Source: Micrasema longulum
Taxonomy: Eukaryota; Arthropoda; Insecta; Trichoptera; Brachycentridae
Assembly: GCA_022494885.1 (NCBI GenBank)
Contig: JAGVSM010002402.1
Span: 62,001-126,000, forward strand
DNA: 64,000 bases
Reading direction: 5' to 3'
Part shown: in pieces, positions 32,830-43,446 of the stretch
How the letters are laid out: each line of letters starts with the position of its first letter
Numbering within the stretch: position 1 is the first letter of the stretch
Program-made: the position numbers and the translations under genes
The notes under the pieces: generated by a model
What the model saw: the letters and a program-made list of their open reading frames with translations, nothing else
Told to the model about the DNA's origin: nothing
Database searches by the model: none

Positions 32830-33004
32830 AGTGATCGAAAATCGGCGTTTATTGTAGTAAATAATATAAATATGTAAAACGGTGACACAAGTATGTTGTG
32901 CATAAGGGAAATATCGTTATAATTACGTTTATTTGAAATTTTTGAAGATTTAAATAGTTGGCAATCCGGATGACAGGAGTTCGGACAAACGGAGTTCTAC
33001 TGTA
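32830..33004 (+). mobile_element. Pogo/Tigger-like 3' terminus, copy 2
   Basis: Ends in GTTCGGACAAACGGAGTTCT and ACTG-TA. It begins near CAGTGATCGAAAATCGGCGT, a block also found at 48.68 kb. The internal transposase is missing. Confidence 0.7.
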
Positions 33005-33520
33005 CCTGTTCTCGGATATGCCGCATTAACGTTTTTTTTTTTTACAAAATACCGCATTAATCTAGAATTTTAATATTAGTCTTAGTAATATCTTAAATTA
33101 ATGTAGGTTTTTCAAAGAAGCATACCTATGGGAAATCTGATAAATAATTAAACTATATTGAAAAATATGAAAATCTTTAAAAAATTATGGAACTATGAAA
33201 TCAAAACTGGCGAAGTGTATAAAACTGTCAAAAATATTTATAAAAAAACCCCAAAAAAGATCAAACCCAAAGAAAATAATTAATTCTATTGAAATAATAT
33301 ATAAAACTTGATTATATATTTTTTTTAAATACAAAACTTTAAACAGCCTTGACGAAGCTAGATAGGACAATGCGACAATACAACGGTTCAACCGTAGTTC
33401 GCACGCGGAACGCTGGGAAAATAAATACACGATGACGGGTGTTGCGAACGCGTTCGCGATTTTTTTTTAATTTATTTAATTTCAAGATGTATTGGAAAAG
33501 TTGGAGAACGAATTGGAAAA
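33005..33520. other. No gene seen
   Basis: Nothing firm. CGCACGCGGAACGC and GAACGCGTTCGCG near 33400-33455 are GC-richer but match nothing else here. Confidence 0.35.
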
Positions 33521-33534
33521 GAAATGAGCATTTT

Positions 33535-34372
33535 TTCTGCCGACATTTTCGGCATACTTTCTACATTCATAAATCTTCTCTTGCACTTTTGACATGTCCA
33601 TCTTCAAGTATTTGATGGACTTGATCGTGCCATGTCTTTCTCGGTCTTCCTCATTTTCTGCATCCATCAACATTTGCATTGTAGATCCTTTTAGCCGTTC
33701 TTTCGCTGTCAATTCGCTCTACATGTCCAAACCAACGCAGCACCCCTTTCTTGATTCTGTCAATAAAGCATGTCTCAGCCTTACACACTTCACGGATCTC
33801 GACATTTGTGCACCTATCATACATCGTTTTACCACACATTCGCCTGAGGGATCGCATTTCGACAGCATTCAACCTACTTTCATCATTATTTTTCCAATTC
33901 CATACTTCGCTCCCATACATTAGAGTTGGAACTAGAACTCCGTTGTGAACTGCTAGTTTAGCCTCCTGCGATAAACATTTGTTTGCCAAAGTAGATTTTA
34001 GTGCACCGTTCACCCTGTTCCCGGCACTCACCATCCTTTCAATATCTTTCTCGGCCTTTCCGTCCCTAGTAAACATACTTCCTAGGTACACAAATTCTTC
34101 TACCTGATTCAGAATATCTCCGTTCACGCTGATCTCACATTTAGTTATATTTTCATCCCTTTCAAAAACCATCACAAACGCTTTTCTTGCATACATCGTA
34201 GCCTTTCGTTACCAAGAATTGAAGGTCTTCTTTGCTGCTAGCAAGAAGCACGGCATCATCCGCATACAGAAGACAGTTAACAGTTATACCACTCATTTTT
34301 GCTCCCATTCTTAAATCTTTCAGTTCTTTCATACAGTTATCGATGTATATGTTGAACGCAGCAAATATATTG
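33535..34372 (-). mobile_element. RTE-like LINE, reverse transcriptase C-terminal half (copy 2)
   Basis: On the minus strand, 34372-34210 encodes FNIYIDNCMKELKDLRMGAK followed by VNCLLYADDAVLLAS. YADD (34255-34266) is the catalytic motif of reverse transcriptases. After a frameshift near 34200, a 181-codon frame (34196-33651) continues with MVFERDENITKCEISVNG, VEEFVYLGSMFTRDGK, NRVNGAL, LAVHNGVLVPTLMYGSEVW, LNAVEMRSLRRMCGKTMYD and GVLRWFGHVERID. These lie after the polymerase fingers in RTE-like and related arthropod LINEs. A stop after GCRK and a deletion near 33590 destroy the C-terminal tail. This copy keeps intact catalytic residues but lacks the endonuclease and half of the polymerase. 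Confidence 0.9.
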
Positions 34373-35172
34373 TCATAAAGTTTAAAAAATGTATTTAAGT
34401 GATTTAAGAAAAACTTTTTTTACTTGATTTATTTATTTAAATCTTTGAATACAAATAATAAGTACTTTGGCGAGTTTATTGATAAAGGCAATATCTTCCA
34501 GCTAACCACAAACCAGACTGTTCATAAGAAGAGTTGGTCAAAACTTGGTTCTAAAAAATTATTTAAAAATACGTTTTTGTTAAAATCGAAATAGTAATAA
34601 ATAAAAGCTGTTTTCAATGGTTGGATAAACCTGGCATATATAAACTAAATCAAAGTACATTACGTTATATACATTAAAGGATCAGGTAATGAGATAAGAA
34701 TGAGACAGGAAGAAGAACCCGGAAATAAAACGAATGTTTGTTTTTTTTTTATTAATGAAGCGAGGTTAGGGTTCTAATGAAAAGTGGCCAGAGAAGGTAC
34801 TTTTATATTGAACACAAGTACACATAGCTTGATTTCCAGCATCAGTGACGACGTCGACGCTCTGTTTAAGTAGACTCATAGCATGTCTCGGCCGAAGAAA
34901 TTTGTAAGACTTAAACAAAAAGTGGCATTAACCGCAGAGCAATAATGGGCAGCCGCAACGCATATTCTTATTGGATATGCATTTTTTGCTACCGTCCTAT
35001 GGACAGGTAAGGAAAAAGTAATGATATAAAAATACAACAATCAGATATCCATTTATTATATTTTCGAAACGATCTTTGCGTAAGTAATCATATCATTAGC
35101 CTCAAAAAAAGTTCTCAATAACGAGGAACAAACGTTAATAAATTATTACATTATAATATTATATTATACTAC
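34373..35172. other. No gene seen
   Basis: Nothing recognisable. No match to other repeats here. Confidence 0.4.
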
Positions 35173-35175
35173 AAC

Positions 35176-35421
35176 AGAGGTAGATAACTTTTATAAAGAT
35201 AAATTATAGTCTTCGCATTTACAGGACGTATGGCCTATCATTGGCTGATTACGTGGCTAAACACAATATAACATTCACCATTCGGCCTATGTTGGAACAT
35301 TTGTATTTCTATATTCCTTCCATCTGTTGATTTTTGTGAAATTAAATGGCTTAAGCCATTTTGATGCGGGTGAGATTCATCTCATTGAATTATTTCACCT
35401 GCATACTAAGCGAAGCCAACA
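35176..35421 (+). mobile_element. TIR-E element fragment, internal and left part
   Basis: GAGGTAGATAACTTTTATAA, GCATTTACAGGACGTATGGC, ATTGGCTGATTACGTGGC, TAACATTCACC, TTCCATCTGTTGATTTTTGT GAAAT, GGGTGAGATTCATCTCATTG and AATTATTTCACCTGCATAC follow in family order. Terminal repeats are missing. Confidence 0.75.
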
Positions 35422-35513
35422 CCTAAAAATATTTTTCAAATGTTGTGTTCTTTTTAAATAGGTGCGAAGGTTTTCACGGTCGCTGTTATAAGTGTGTTTC
35501 TTTTTTGGGTAAT

Positions 35514-36030
35514 AGACGCATTTTCCTAAATAAATATCAATTTTACTTCATATGTACCGTCTGTCTCGATATGTACCGATAAAGATAGCGCATAAAGTAT
35601 GTGTTTAAGTACAAGTAACTTTATAGACACCTATTTTTTTTTACATAAGCCCAGTAATTACGGTGCACTAATAATAAAAGAGGCAATTGAAATACACAGA
35701 TACTCAAATAACATAAACAAAGACGACGGGCTCAAATTAAACTCATCATGGTTCCCAGCACTACATACTACAAAAACTAATAGAAATATGTCTACTGCAC
35801 ATACACATACTTTTTTCTACAAAACAATCAGTTTACATTGAATATGGCTCCTACAATGGTAGCCAAAATGTCAGAACAAATCCAACACACACGGTATAAC
35901 CCAAAAATGAAACATAATTATAATTCTTCTTCGACCAGGGCTGCGAATATAAGCGCTATTTTTATCGGTACATATCGAGACAGACGGTACATATGAAGTG
36001 AAATTGATATTTATTTAAGAAAATGCGTTT
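35514..36030. mobile_element. Penelope-like element fragment between 78-bp inverted repeats
   Basis: 35514-35591 and 35953-36030 are inverted copies over 78 bp with about five mismatches, with the shared core ATCGGTACATATCGAGACAG. Between them, 35650-35780 in the plus strand encodes IIKEAIEIHRYSNNINKDDG followed by LKLNSSWFPALH. This is the C-terminal end of the GIY-YIG endonuclease domain of Penelope-like retroelements, whose usual form is (R)EAIEIxKHxxNxNxDDGxxLxxxW. The protein's polymerase part is absent. Penelope elements are known for terminal repeats that may be direct or inverted, which fits. Confidence 0.7.
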
Positions 36031-36099
36031 ATTTTTTTGTGATTTTTTTTTCTATTCGGTAACCTATTGAACATACTTAGAGAAGAAAATTGCATGCAT

Positions 36100-36742
36100 A
36101 TTCTAGTATTTATACAGAAAACTTAATTTAGAGATAAAATTGAAGATAAATATGCAGAATATGCATCCGTGATCTGGTCTCCCTTCTATGTAGGCCGGAT
36201 AAATCATATTGAACCGGTGCAACATCGTTTGCTAAGAAAAGTAGCATGGATGATTGGCTTCGAGAGGGGAGTCTACACTTACGGAGAAATGGAGTCAATG
36301 TTAAAAATCCCAAGTCTAAAAAAACGTAGAAATAACATTGACTCCATATTTATGTTTAATTTGCTGAATGGCTTAATTGATGTACCATCGTTACTGCAAC
36401 AGGTGGCATTCAATGTTCCGATCCGCCGGTTGCGAAATAATAATGTGCTCTTCCTCGATCAACACCGCACAAACTATGGCTTGCATGCACCAATGTCCCG
36501 ATTGTGTCGTATTGTAAACTCGAGACAAGATCTGGACATTTTTTATGTAAGTCTTTATAGTTTTAAAAATTCACGAAGATAGACCGGATCTTGTCTTGAG
36601 GTAGTAATTTTTTTTTGTCCTAGTTTTAACGTTATTTAGTTGTATTTTATTTTATTAGTTCCTGTATTTATAATAAGAAATTGTATTTATCATCGTTAAA
36701 ATGAACTGCATTAGTCTGCCAAATAAATAAATAAATCAAAAA
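36100..36742 (+). mobile_element. Jockey-like LINE C-terminal fragment and 3' UTR
   Basis: From about 36140 an open frame to 36582 reads EDKYAEYASVIWSPFYVGRI, VQHRLLRKVAWMIGF, YGEMESMLKIPSLKKRRNNI, DSIFMFNLLNGLIDVPSLL, VAFNVPIRRLRNNNVLF, DQHRTNYGLHAPMSRLCRIV and NSRQDLDIFYVSLYSFKNSR. The order (YxSVxWxP; IExVQxRFxR; LExRR; YKLLNGxID; TNYGxxSPLxRxCR; LDIFxxSLxxFK) is that of the end of Jockey-type proteins. It is the longest uninterrupted Jockey-like frame here, over 430 bp. The 3' UTR ends in AATAAATAAATAAAT at 36722-36737. Removal of the 5' part is consistent with truncated insertion. Confidence 0.85.
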
Positions 36743-36835
36743 ACTAAATAAACGTTACTTTCCCGTTGTAGCACGGGCCAGTTGGTATCGGAAATATTTC
36801 GAGTTTATCCCATTTATCAAACAGTGTGTGACATA

Positions 36836-36960
36836 GAACCAGAATCCTGCACGAGTGTTTTAGACTCGATGGCTACCCTCAGGTAAAAATTCTGGAAAAG
36901 GTAATCGAGTGTTTATACATATACTTCGTAGTGGTGGGCACTTTTGCTTACCTAAGTGAA
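36836..36960 (+). mobile_element. SINE-A copy 8, 5' part
   Basis: ATCCTGCACGAGTGTTTTAG, ACTCGATGGCTACCCTCAGG, TAATCGAGTG and then CTTCGTAGTGGTGGGCAC as a decayed box A. The match is lost after about 36950. Confidence 0.7.
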
Positions 36961-37490
36961 TGCATAATGTTTGTAATATAAATAATATTTACATACACAG
37001 AAAAATTTAAAAAGCCTGCAAAGTTTTAAAGCAGTGGATTGTCATGATATTTTTCAAATATTCTGAGTGCAAATAATTTTTGAAATTTTATTTACAATAT
37101 TGTGTATGTAAATTAATTTTATTCTATTTTATTATATCTTATATGTTTTTAATTTCTCTTTTCTTTTCTTTAAAAAAAAATTTAATTTCTTATGTTTAAC
37201 TCAATCTTTATTCTTATCTTTCACTTCTTATTATCTATCTTTTTTATTACTTAAATTTATTTTACACTCTTATTTTATATAATTTATGAAAGATGGTGGA
37301 GTTCTATAATTGAGAATATATATAAAGAACGTTAGTTATGCTTACTTAAAAAATGTTTGTATTTTATGTATTCTTGTTGAACTTCCAAATAAATTTAAAA
37401 AAAATTCAAAGTACATCGTGAAGTTAAAGTCCGCGACACGGGTTACCCTAGTGAGCACCTATTATTTTTAATAAAAAAAATAATTGAATA
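36961..37490. other. T-rich sequence, probable LINE 3' UTR at right
   Basis: 37.08-37.49 kb is T-rich and ends GCGACACGGGTTACCCTAGT GAGC with A/T tail. This resembles the end block of the 3.7- and 51.9-kb LINE tails. No coding part visible. Confidence 0.4.
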
Positions 37491-37524
37491 AACAGATGAT
37501 TGGTTTGTGAAAATGGAATTGCTT

Positions 37525-37630
37525 TTAAGGGTGGTTGCACATTACGATACTTTACTGTCCTAAGACTAGCACCCGAAGAGTGAGAAAAATCACCTTGCCT
37601 TAATGTAACAGGTGATCGCTAAACTCTGCC
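37525..37630 (+). mobile_element. SINE-A copy 9, 3' part
   Basis: TTACTGTCCTAAGACTAGCA CCCGAAG, ATCACCTTGCCTTAATGTAA and CAGGTGATCG match the 3' body. The far end is replaced at about 37630 by the TIR element below. Confidence 0.6.
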
Positions 37631-38280
37631 ATTGAACGTAGTTATGCAGAAAGCAACCAGCCATAGAAAAGCGAAACTGAGATAATAGCGCTTTTGTGAA
37701 AATCGTGAATAATTGAATCTACAAAACAGTTCGAATGTTTTTTACTTTGACAAATTCCAAATAATGCATGCATTCGTTTTTTTATAATACAATAAAGAAT
37801 TCAATTATATATATGCCAAGATTTAATGATTTTTAAAGTCTGGTCATTTTACACAAAGTAGTCAGCCCTTGTAAAACTCTTATATGTATTAAGGCATTAT
37901 GCATTATGTGAATTAAAATTTATTTTTTAGTACCTAATTATGAATAATCACTGCATATTTTTTTACAAAAACTTTGAAAAATATTGAATCACGTTTTAAA
38001 GGAATTTAGTTGATTTTTCAAAGTCTGGCTAACTATACAACCTAAAATACACATTTTGCAGACAATTTAATGAAACCTCATACATACTCTGAATGTATAA
38101 GGTGACATTAATTTTTTGACATCGAGGAATTTTCAGAAGGTGATTATGACAGTCTTTTGTATAAAATCAGCCCGGCAGTTTTAAGAAGCATATAGAATTG
38201 GCTTTTTTGAACTTGATAACACCAATATCTCATTTATTCAAAATTGTGGACTGGCTGTTTTCTGCATAACTGCGATCAAT
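37631..38280. mobile_element. TIR element of 650 bp, unclassified
   Basis: ATTGAACGTAGTTATGCAGA at 37631 and the inverse of ATTGATCGCAGTTATGCAGA at 38280 face each other. Similarity extends with gaps for about 75 bp inward, through GCAACCAGCC / CAGCCAGTCC and TGAGATA. The interior is AT-rich without a frame. A target duplication is not obvious. Confidence 0.6.
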
Positions 38281-38668
38281 TTGAGTACCAAAAGTGGCAA
38301 AATCAAGAAAAAAATGGTGAAGACAGGTCAATGTTGTTTATTAATATTAATACTTGTTTCATATTTTTTTTATTTCAATACAAATAAACACAATTTACGC
38401 GGTCGAATGCATTTTAGCTCTTTTGGAAAAACCCCGCTTTGATCGGAAATAAATAACCTGCATAAGGTGAAATAATCAAATAAGTTTATTAAGTAATGTT
38501 ACATAGGATGTTCAAATAAGTTGTGTCCACTTTTAAAAAAAAAACTCAAGAGGACACAAGAAAAAAAAAATACATAAAATTAGTCAATTGTGTATTCTCC
38601 TTCATTATTATACAACAATTAGTCGATTATGTATTTTCATTAATTATTTCAAAACCAATAATTCATAG
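38281..38668. other. No gene seen
   Basis: AT-rich with nothing recognisable. Confidence 0.4.
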
Positions 38669-38671
38669 CAT

Positions 38672-39075
38672 TTCATGCGAATGTATGGTAAAATGATATA
38701 TAAGTGGTGCACAAATGGCGAGATCCATGAACTGTGTAAAGCTGAGACATGCATTATCGACTGTATCGATAAGAAAGGGGTGCTGCGGCGGTTTGGACAT
38801 GTAGAGCGAATGGACAGCGAAAGAATGGCTAAAAATAATTACAATGCGAATGTTGGATGCATAAATAGAGGAAGACTGAAAAAGACATGACAAGACCAAA
38901 TCGATCGAATACTTGAAGATAGACATGTCAAGAGTAGGAATAATTAGCGTGCTTGCTTGAGAAGATGTATGCATATAGAGGAAGCGAGATCTGTATGCAA
39001 AGACAGAGTGATATGGCGTTCTATCCTCTATGCCTACCTCTACGGGAAAACATCGTGATGGTTTGTTTTTTTGTG
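38672..39075 (+). mobile_element. RTE-like LINE 3' end, copy 3
   Basis: RMYGKMIYKWCTNGEIHELC, KAETCIIDCIDKKGVLRRFG, HVERMDSERMAK and NRGRLKK are followed, after stops and shifts, by MAFYPLCLPL near the end. The end GATGGTTTGTTTTTTTG at 39057-39072 is the family 3' end. It starts abruptly at 38672 in the region coding for RRMCGK, so it is severely 5'-truncated. Confidence 0.85.
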
Positions 39076-39182
39076 TCTTCTACGTACACTTCAAAAATAT
39101 CGCGAGCAGCTTTGGCAGGTTTAATCCCTCGATTGAACGCTAATAGACGGTGTCGAAAATGCTCACTTTCTTTTTTCTTCAA

Positions 39183-39386
39183 AAAGGAATAACCCGCAAA
39201 GCCTCTATTTAGAGGCTTGTCAGCAGATGGGAAAGAGGAGATATGGAAGGAGGTTATGAAAAATACACCACAACACGCAGACCGATTCGACCTTTCTTAG
39301 ATTTTTTTCTTGCAACTGGCGAGAATCGAACCCGCGACGCCAGTTTCACAGTTGGCCGTCTAATCAACTGCGCTACGGTGTCTTCT
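39183..39386 (-). mobile_element. SINE-D copy 2, with intact box B
   Basis: Minus-strand head: box A TAGCGCAGTTGATTAG and box B GCGGGTTCGATTCTCGCC. The body matches copy 1 throughout. The same perfect hairpin, AAGCCTCTA/TAGAGGCTT, lies at 39199-39218 near the 3' end. It begins about 110 bp after the RTE-like tail at 39.07 kb. Confidence 0.85.
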
Positions 39387-39985
39387 ACTTGATATTCCGT
39401 AATAAAATAAAATAATATGTGTAACGTAAAAAAAACATAACATCTTGCATAGCAGAAAAAATATTGCGAACGACATATAACTTTTACCATTTTGTTTTAA
39501 TTTTGCTGCTAACTTTTAAACTTTGATGAAAACTGACACAGCTTATGTTAGCACCTAATAAATAAAAAAAACTAAAATATGAATAATAAAAAATACAATT
39601 ATTTTTGTATTTCTTTTTTTTTATGTGTAAATAAAAATGCCCTAACAGTTTTAAAGGCAATTATTAATGTAAAAATCATCATCATAAATATAAAAAAATA
39701 CTAGGAACACTTTTATATACTTTTTGCTGATCTCATCACTCATCGCTTAAAATGTCTGTGGTATGCGCAGTAGGTACCTATGCACTTAAACGATCTGGGA
39801 TTGTGTATTTGTTTGTTTTTTTTATCAATCTTCACAATCCCATAAAAAGTTGCCTACTCATGGGGATTAAATTCGTCTTATTCAATTTCTTAACTCACAA
39901 GTGCATCGCAGATTGCTTTGTTTTATTTACCAGATTTATAGATAACTGAAATATTTTTATTTTTTATCATATTAAAGCTATGGTG
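39387..39985. other. No gene seen
   Basis: AT-rich with nothing recognisable. Confidence 0.4.
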
Positions 39986-39986
39986 T

Positions 39987-40699
39987 CCTAGGAGAGCGGT
40001 GCTGCCATCAAGCGGCAGTCATGTGATGGTGAATGACGTCATTAAAACGTTGTCTGTACAAACTAATGTCGCTGGCTTCCTAAAACCGTTGATTGCGAGC
40101 AGAACGTCAAACATCGGTGCCGCCATTTGCAGGACGGCCATCATTGCGGCGCAAATAGTCTTCGAATGGTTCTTACCGTGTAGCGGTGAAGATTGTTGCC
40201 TATCTAAGCTTTTGGAATGAGTGCAAACGTGATTTAGACTAGTGAAATTGACGAAATGTTGGCTGATTTTGTAAAAACATCATTAATCGTCATTTACATA
40301 TTTCCATTTTTTTTGTCTCAAAATAGTACAAACATGATACATGAACGACCCAATATTTTTATGTGAAAAAAAATACTTTACATTTGAGATATCAGATATT
40401 TTATAAGTAAAATTACAAATAACAAACAAATTAAAGGAATAATAAAGAATGTATATTTTCTACAAGAAAAAACTTTATCATATATGACAATATTGTTTTT
40501 CTATTTAAAAACATTTTTTCTACATTATGATAACTAAAAAATATGATTATACTAGTGCAATTTTTCGACAGATAAGTTGTGACTGCCACCAGATAATGAC
40601 ACCGCTTTCTCTAAGTTTACATCTATAAGACGACCGTTTTATTACAGCCACCGCTTCACGGTATATAACGGCCGCTAGATAATGGCACCGCTTCCCAGG
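39987..40699. repeat. Element or cluster with three copies of an AGCGGTG..GGC motif, first one inverted
   Basis: 39987-40021 (CCTAGGAGAGCGGTGCTGCC on to GGCAGTCA) is inverted at 40580-40612 (TGACTGCC on to ACCGCTTTCTC). A further related copy lies at 40670-40699 (GGCCGCTAGATAATGGCACC). The 40.0-40.22 kb interior is GC-richer with a 73-residue frame lacking known motifs. A TGACGTCA palindrome sits at 40034-40041. Confidence 0.45.
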
Positions 40700-41035
40700 A
40701 AACCGAAAAAGAAAATTTTAAGGGAGCCATTTGCGGCAGTGAATCAGAGCACAAAACAACCGGGCTTAAAATTACGATATTATTGACGATGTTTAGAATG
40801 TACAGGGTATGTATTCAATGTTTTTTTTCCTGACTATCTTTATTTGAGTGTTATGATAGTAAGGGAATATCGGCTGTGCTGTTGTGCACCTTTATAGGAA
40901 CTTCATCGCATTTGCTTAGTCCAATATTTACCTTTCCGACCAGAACGTGTTAAAAATCCACGAGTCCTGCACTTTTGAGGCTTGTACTATGAATACTCCA
41001 GTTAAAATGCCATAAAAATGACTTTTTATATTTTT
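40700..41035. other. No gene seen
   Basis: Nothing recognisable. Confidence 0.4.
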
Positions 41036-41037
41036 CT

Positions 41038-41262
41038 TCTTCTTTTAGTGCCCTGTCAGGTATCCTCAACGTTGGCAATCACTCTGGCAAAAGTCTCTCT
41101 GCCTGTGCTGCCTGGAAAATCTGCTCCACAGTCCTGAAGCCAGTCCAGGCTCGTATATTTTGCAGCCAGGACATCTGTCTTCTTCCAGCCCCTCTGTGAC
41201 CCTCAATCTTGCTTTTTTAATGAAGCAAGTGGTACTTTTCTCCACGCATTATATGCCCGATA
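41038..41262 (-). mobile_element. LINE C-terminal fragment of the GHIMR..SWLxNIRxWTG type
   Basis: The minus strand reads HIMRGEKYHLL, then KSKIEGHRGAGRRQMSWLQN, IRAWTGFRTVEQIFQAAQAE and, after a frameshift, VIANVEDT before a stop. This is the well-known end of a widespread arthropod LINE protein, in which GHxxRxxxY, GRRxxSWLxNxRxWTG and a final IANVR-like segment follow each other. It is a different lineage from the five RTE-like copies here. A stop in the GHIMR part and a shift make it inactive. Everything upstream is missing. Confidence 0.85.
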
Positions 41263-42080
41263 TATTAAATTTTAGTAACTTATATGGTGGTTAAGAGTTC
41301 TTTGTTCGTTCTAGCTCAACTTAAAACTTCTTAGTTATATTTTTAATGTCATTATAATTGCAAGGGTAGTATTTAAAAAAATTGTTTTATAGTATTTTGA
41401 TTGTTCTGCAATATTCATACGTTTTATCATGAAATATTTTTGCAAGAGAATAACATGCTGCTCTCTTTGTGACAAGTAGAAAAACCCAGATCTAAAGGCG
41501 CAATCGCATTATCGGGGCGGTACACCAGGAAGTCAAGAAGGGTAATACATGTAAAATAAAAATAGAATAAAATATTAAAAAATAAATTTCAAAAACAAAT
41601 AATAAGCAAAATGTTTTACCCGTATTAAGTAAAAATTGTGTATGATTTATGTACATATTTTTTTGTCTTCTTTTTCTGAAAAATAAATAACCCTGCAAAT
41701 GATTATGAATTAAAATGTAATTGCCTATCATGGAACGGAATACATAGCTCTTGTTAGCTAGGCAAAGTTTTTATTTAAAAAATGGAAATGTGGTATAATA
41801 AATAAATAAATAATAATAAGTAATATAAATAAATAAACGTTTTTTACAAAATAATAAATCCGGATTTTTGTGGTTGTTGCTAGAAATATGCACCCAAACA
41901 GCCAAAAGCAGACGCTCGAACTGAACAAGATTTCAAATATTATTGATCTATAGAGCGATGAATTATTATGTTTGAAATTACAGACAAACGTGGATTACAA
42001 TTATTATAAATATTGTACAGTATGAGGTAGGATTATGCAAAAAAAAATAATCAAAGTGATGATTAACAAATATTTTTAAA
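41263..42080. other. No gene seen
   Basis: AT-rich. A TAAA/TAATAA simple repeat lies at 41797-41836. Confidence 0.4.
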
Positions 42081-42085
42081 AAAAT

Positions 42086-42138
42086 ATGCTACATATCTGG
42101 GGGACCCTAGACACCCTCCTTCGGCCCGGAAGGGTTAA
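42086..42138. mobile_element. Possible piggyBac-like MITE end
   Basis: GGGGGACCCTAGACACCCTC and CCGGAAGGG-TTAA end like the 57.25-kb element, which starts TTAA-CCCTT and has a GCCGGGAGCCACCCCCCC segment. No opposite end was found. Confidence 0.4.
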
Positions 42139-42171
42139 GTGTAATGATCAACATGGTGACTTTCTAATATT

Positions 42172-42470
42172 GTAAGTATGTTTAAATGTTTAAAGATAAA
42201 AACTGGATTCCACCCTTGTGGAGCCATCGTGATTGAAGTGTATTACAACAGAGATGGAAAACATTTTTAAAAAGGTAATACGAAAATCTTGATATTAACA
42301 GGTTTATCACGTCGTTGTCTATTTCATGTTATGACTTTACACAAAGTCAAATAGTCATTATTTTGTCTGTGTTTGAACATATATATTTCCTCAACTCTTC
42401 TATCTGGCTTTTGGGAACTGAAAGAGCTGAAACCTTCATTGACGTGGTTAGAAATGTTACACGTAGTCAC
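42172..42470 (+). mobile_element. TIR-E element with left terminal repeat
   Basis: The only copy in which the left end (GTATGTTTAAATGTTTAAAG, ACTGGATTCCACCC) directly precedes the body start ATTACAACAGAGATGG. The body runs on through AGTCTTGATATTAACAGG, TTTCCTCAACTCTTCTATCT and AAAGAGCTGAAACC. Right half missing. Confidence 0.7.
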
Positions 42471-42689
42471 TTAAATTACATTTTTATTTATTTCTTTGTT
42501 TCAAATTATATTTGTTGACAAATTTAGTAACTTGGCTTTTTAGGTTGTACTAAAGTTAAGCTACAATAATTGAAAAGAAGAAAATGTATGCAGTAACTTA
42601 AAATAAATAATAACTATATGGGGTGCATAGAACACTGCATTAGTACTCTTCTACAATATAATCTTATCTTGACATTTTTTATTAGAAAC

Positions 42690-42925
42690 ATATAAGGTAA
42701 GATGATCGGTCTGGCGCTTCAGGTGACAGTCCAGGGCTGGTATTTTGAGCGTTCTCTACCCCCCGAGAGCATTCAGAATCGCACTGCTGGAACAATCAAA
42801 TTTTTCAGTGTAGGACCACTCTTAAAGCCAATACTTCACGCCCACTCTCCTAGGAATCGAACCTTGGACCTCAAGAATTGTAGGTGAACGCTCCAACCAT
42901 CACACTTCGAAACTTATCTCCACCA
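42690..42925 (-). mobile_element. SINE-A copy 10 with internal repeat K insertion
   Basis: In reverse: GGTGGAGATAAGTTTCGAAG, a box A region and box B GGTTCGATTCCTAGGAG, then the 3' body. The body is interrupted at 42736-42795 by a palindromic segment (GGCTGGTATTTTGAGCG and GAGAGCATTCAGAAT) related to repeat K, before CTGGACTGTCACCTGAAGCG. Box B is intact. Confidence 0.75.
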
Positions 42926-43386
42926 AAAATGACTAAAAAGTGTATTGATTTCAATTCTAATACGGTTGTGTTACCTCTGTACATTTTTTTTCTCGTGTTT
43001 ATTTGTTTTAGAAGCACCTCAAGCACTTAGTGGTGATAGTAATATGTTTTATATTTATTTTTTAAAACGCCTTTGAGACTTTTAATTGTGTTACATCTAT
43101 AAATATAAGGTCAAACGTGCATTTTACAAAAAAAATACCAAATAAAAATTAATTAAGATGAAAAACAAAAATATGGAAATAAATGGATAAACATAAAATA
43201 CATACATATAATGCAGTGGAGAGAATAAAAGCAAATGTTTTCTTATCAGTTATATTAAAAAAATCTTAAAATTAGATGAAGTTAGAAAAAATATAATTGA
43301 GAATTCAGATAAAAGTCAATAAATGGTACACAATTTAAATCAACATGATGGTATTTAGGTATTAAAATATTGATATAAAAAATAAA
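42926..43386. other. No gene seen
   Basis: AT-rich with nothing recognisable. Confidence 0.4.
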
Positions 43387-43387
43387 T

Positions 43388-43446
43388 CAGCTAACGACAC
43401 GTCATGAGTCCTGCAATTGCCCATACTTCAAAATCCCTTCTCAATT
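43388..43446 (-). mobile_element. TIR-E element fragment
   Basis: In reverse it gives GAAGTATGGGCAATTGCAGG, ACTCATGACGTG and CGTTAGCTG, matching the family start block. Short. Confidence 0.5.

Noticed and set aside
33594..33948. Plus-strand frames of 65-109 residues, and matching antisense frames at 38663-38974 and 49910-50263
   Set aside because: They are antisense shadows of the RTE-like LINE coding sequence and recur wherever it occurs.
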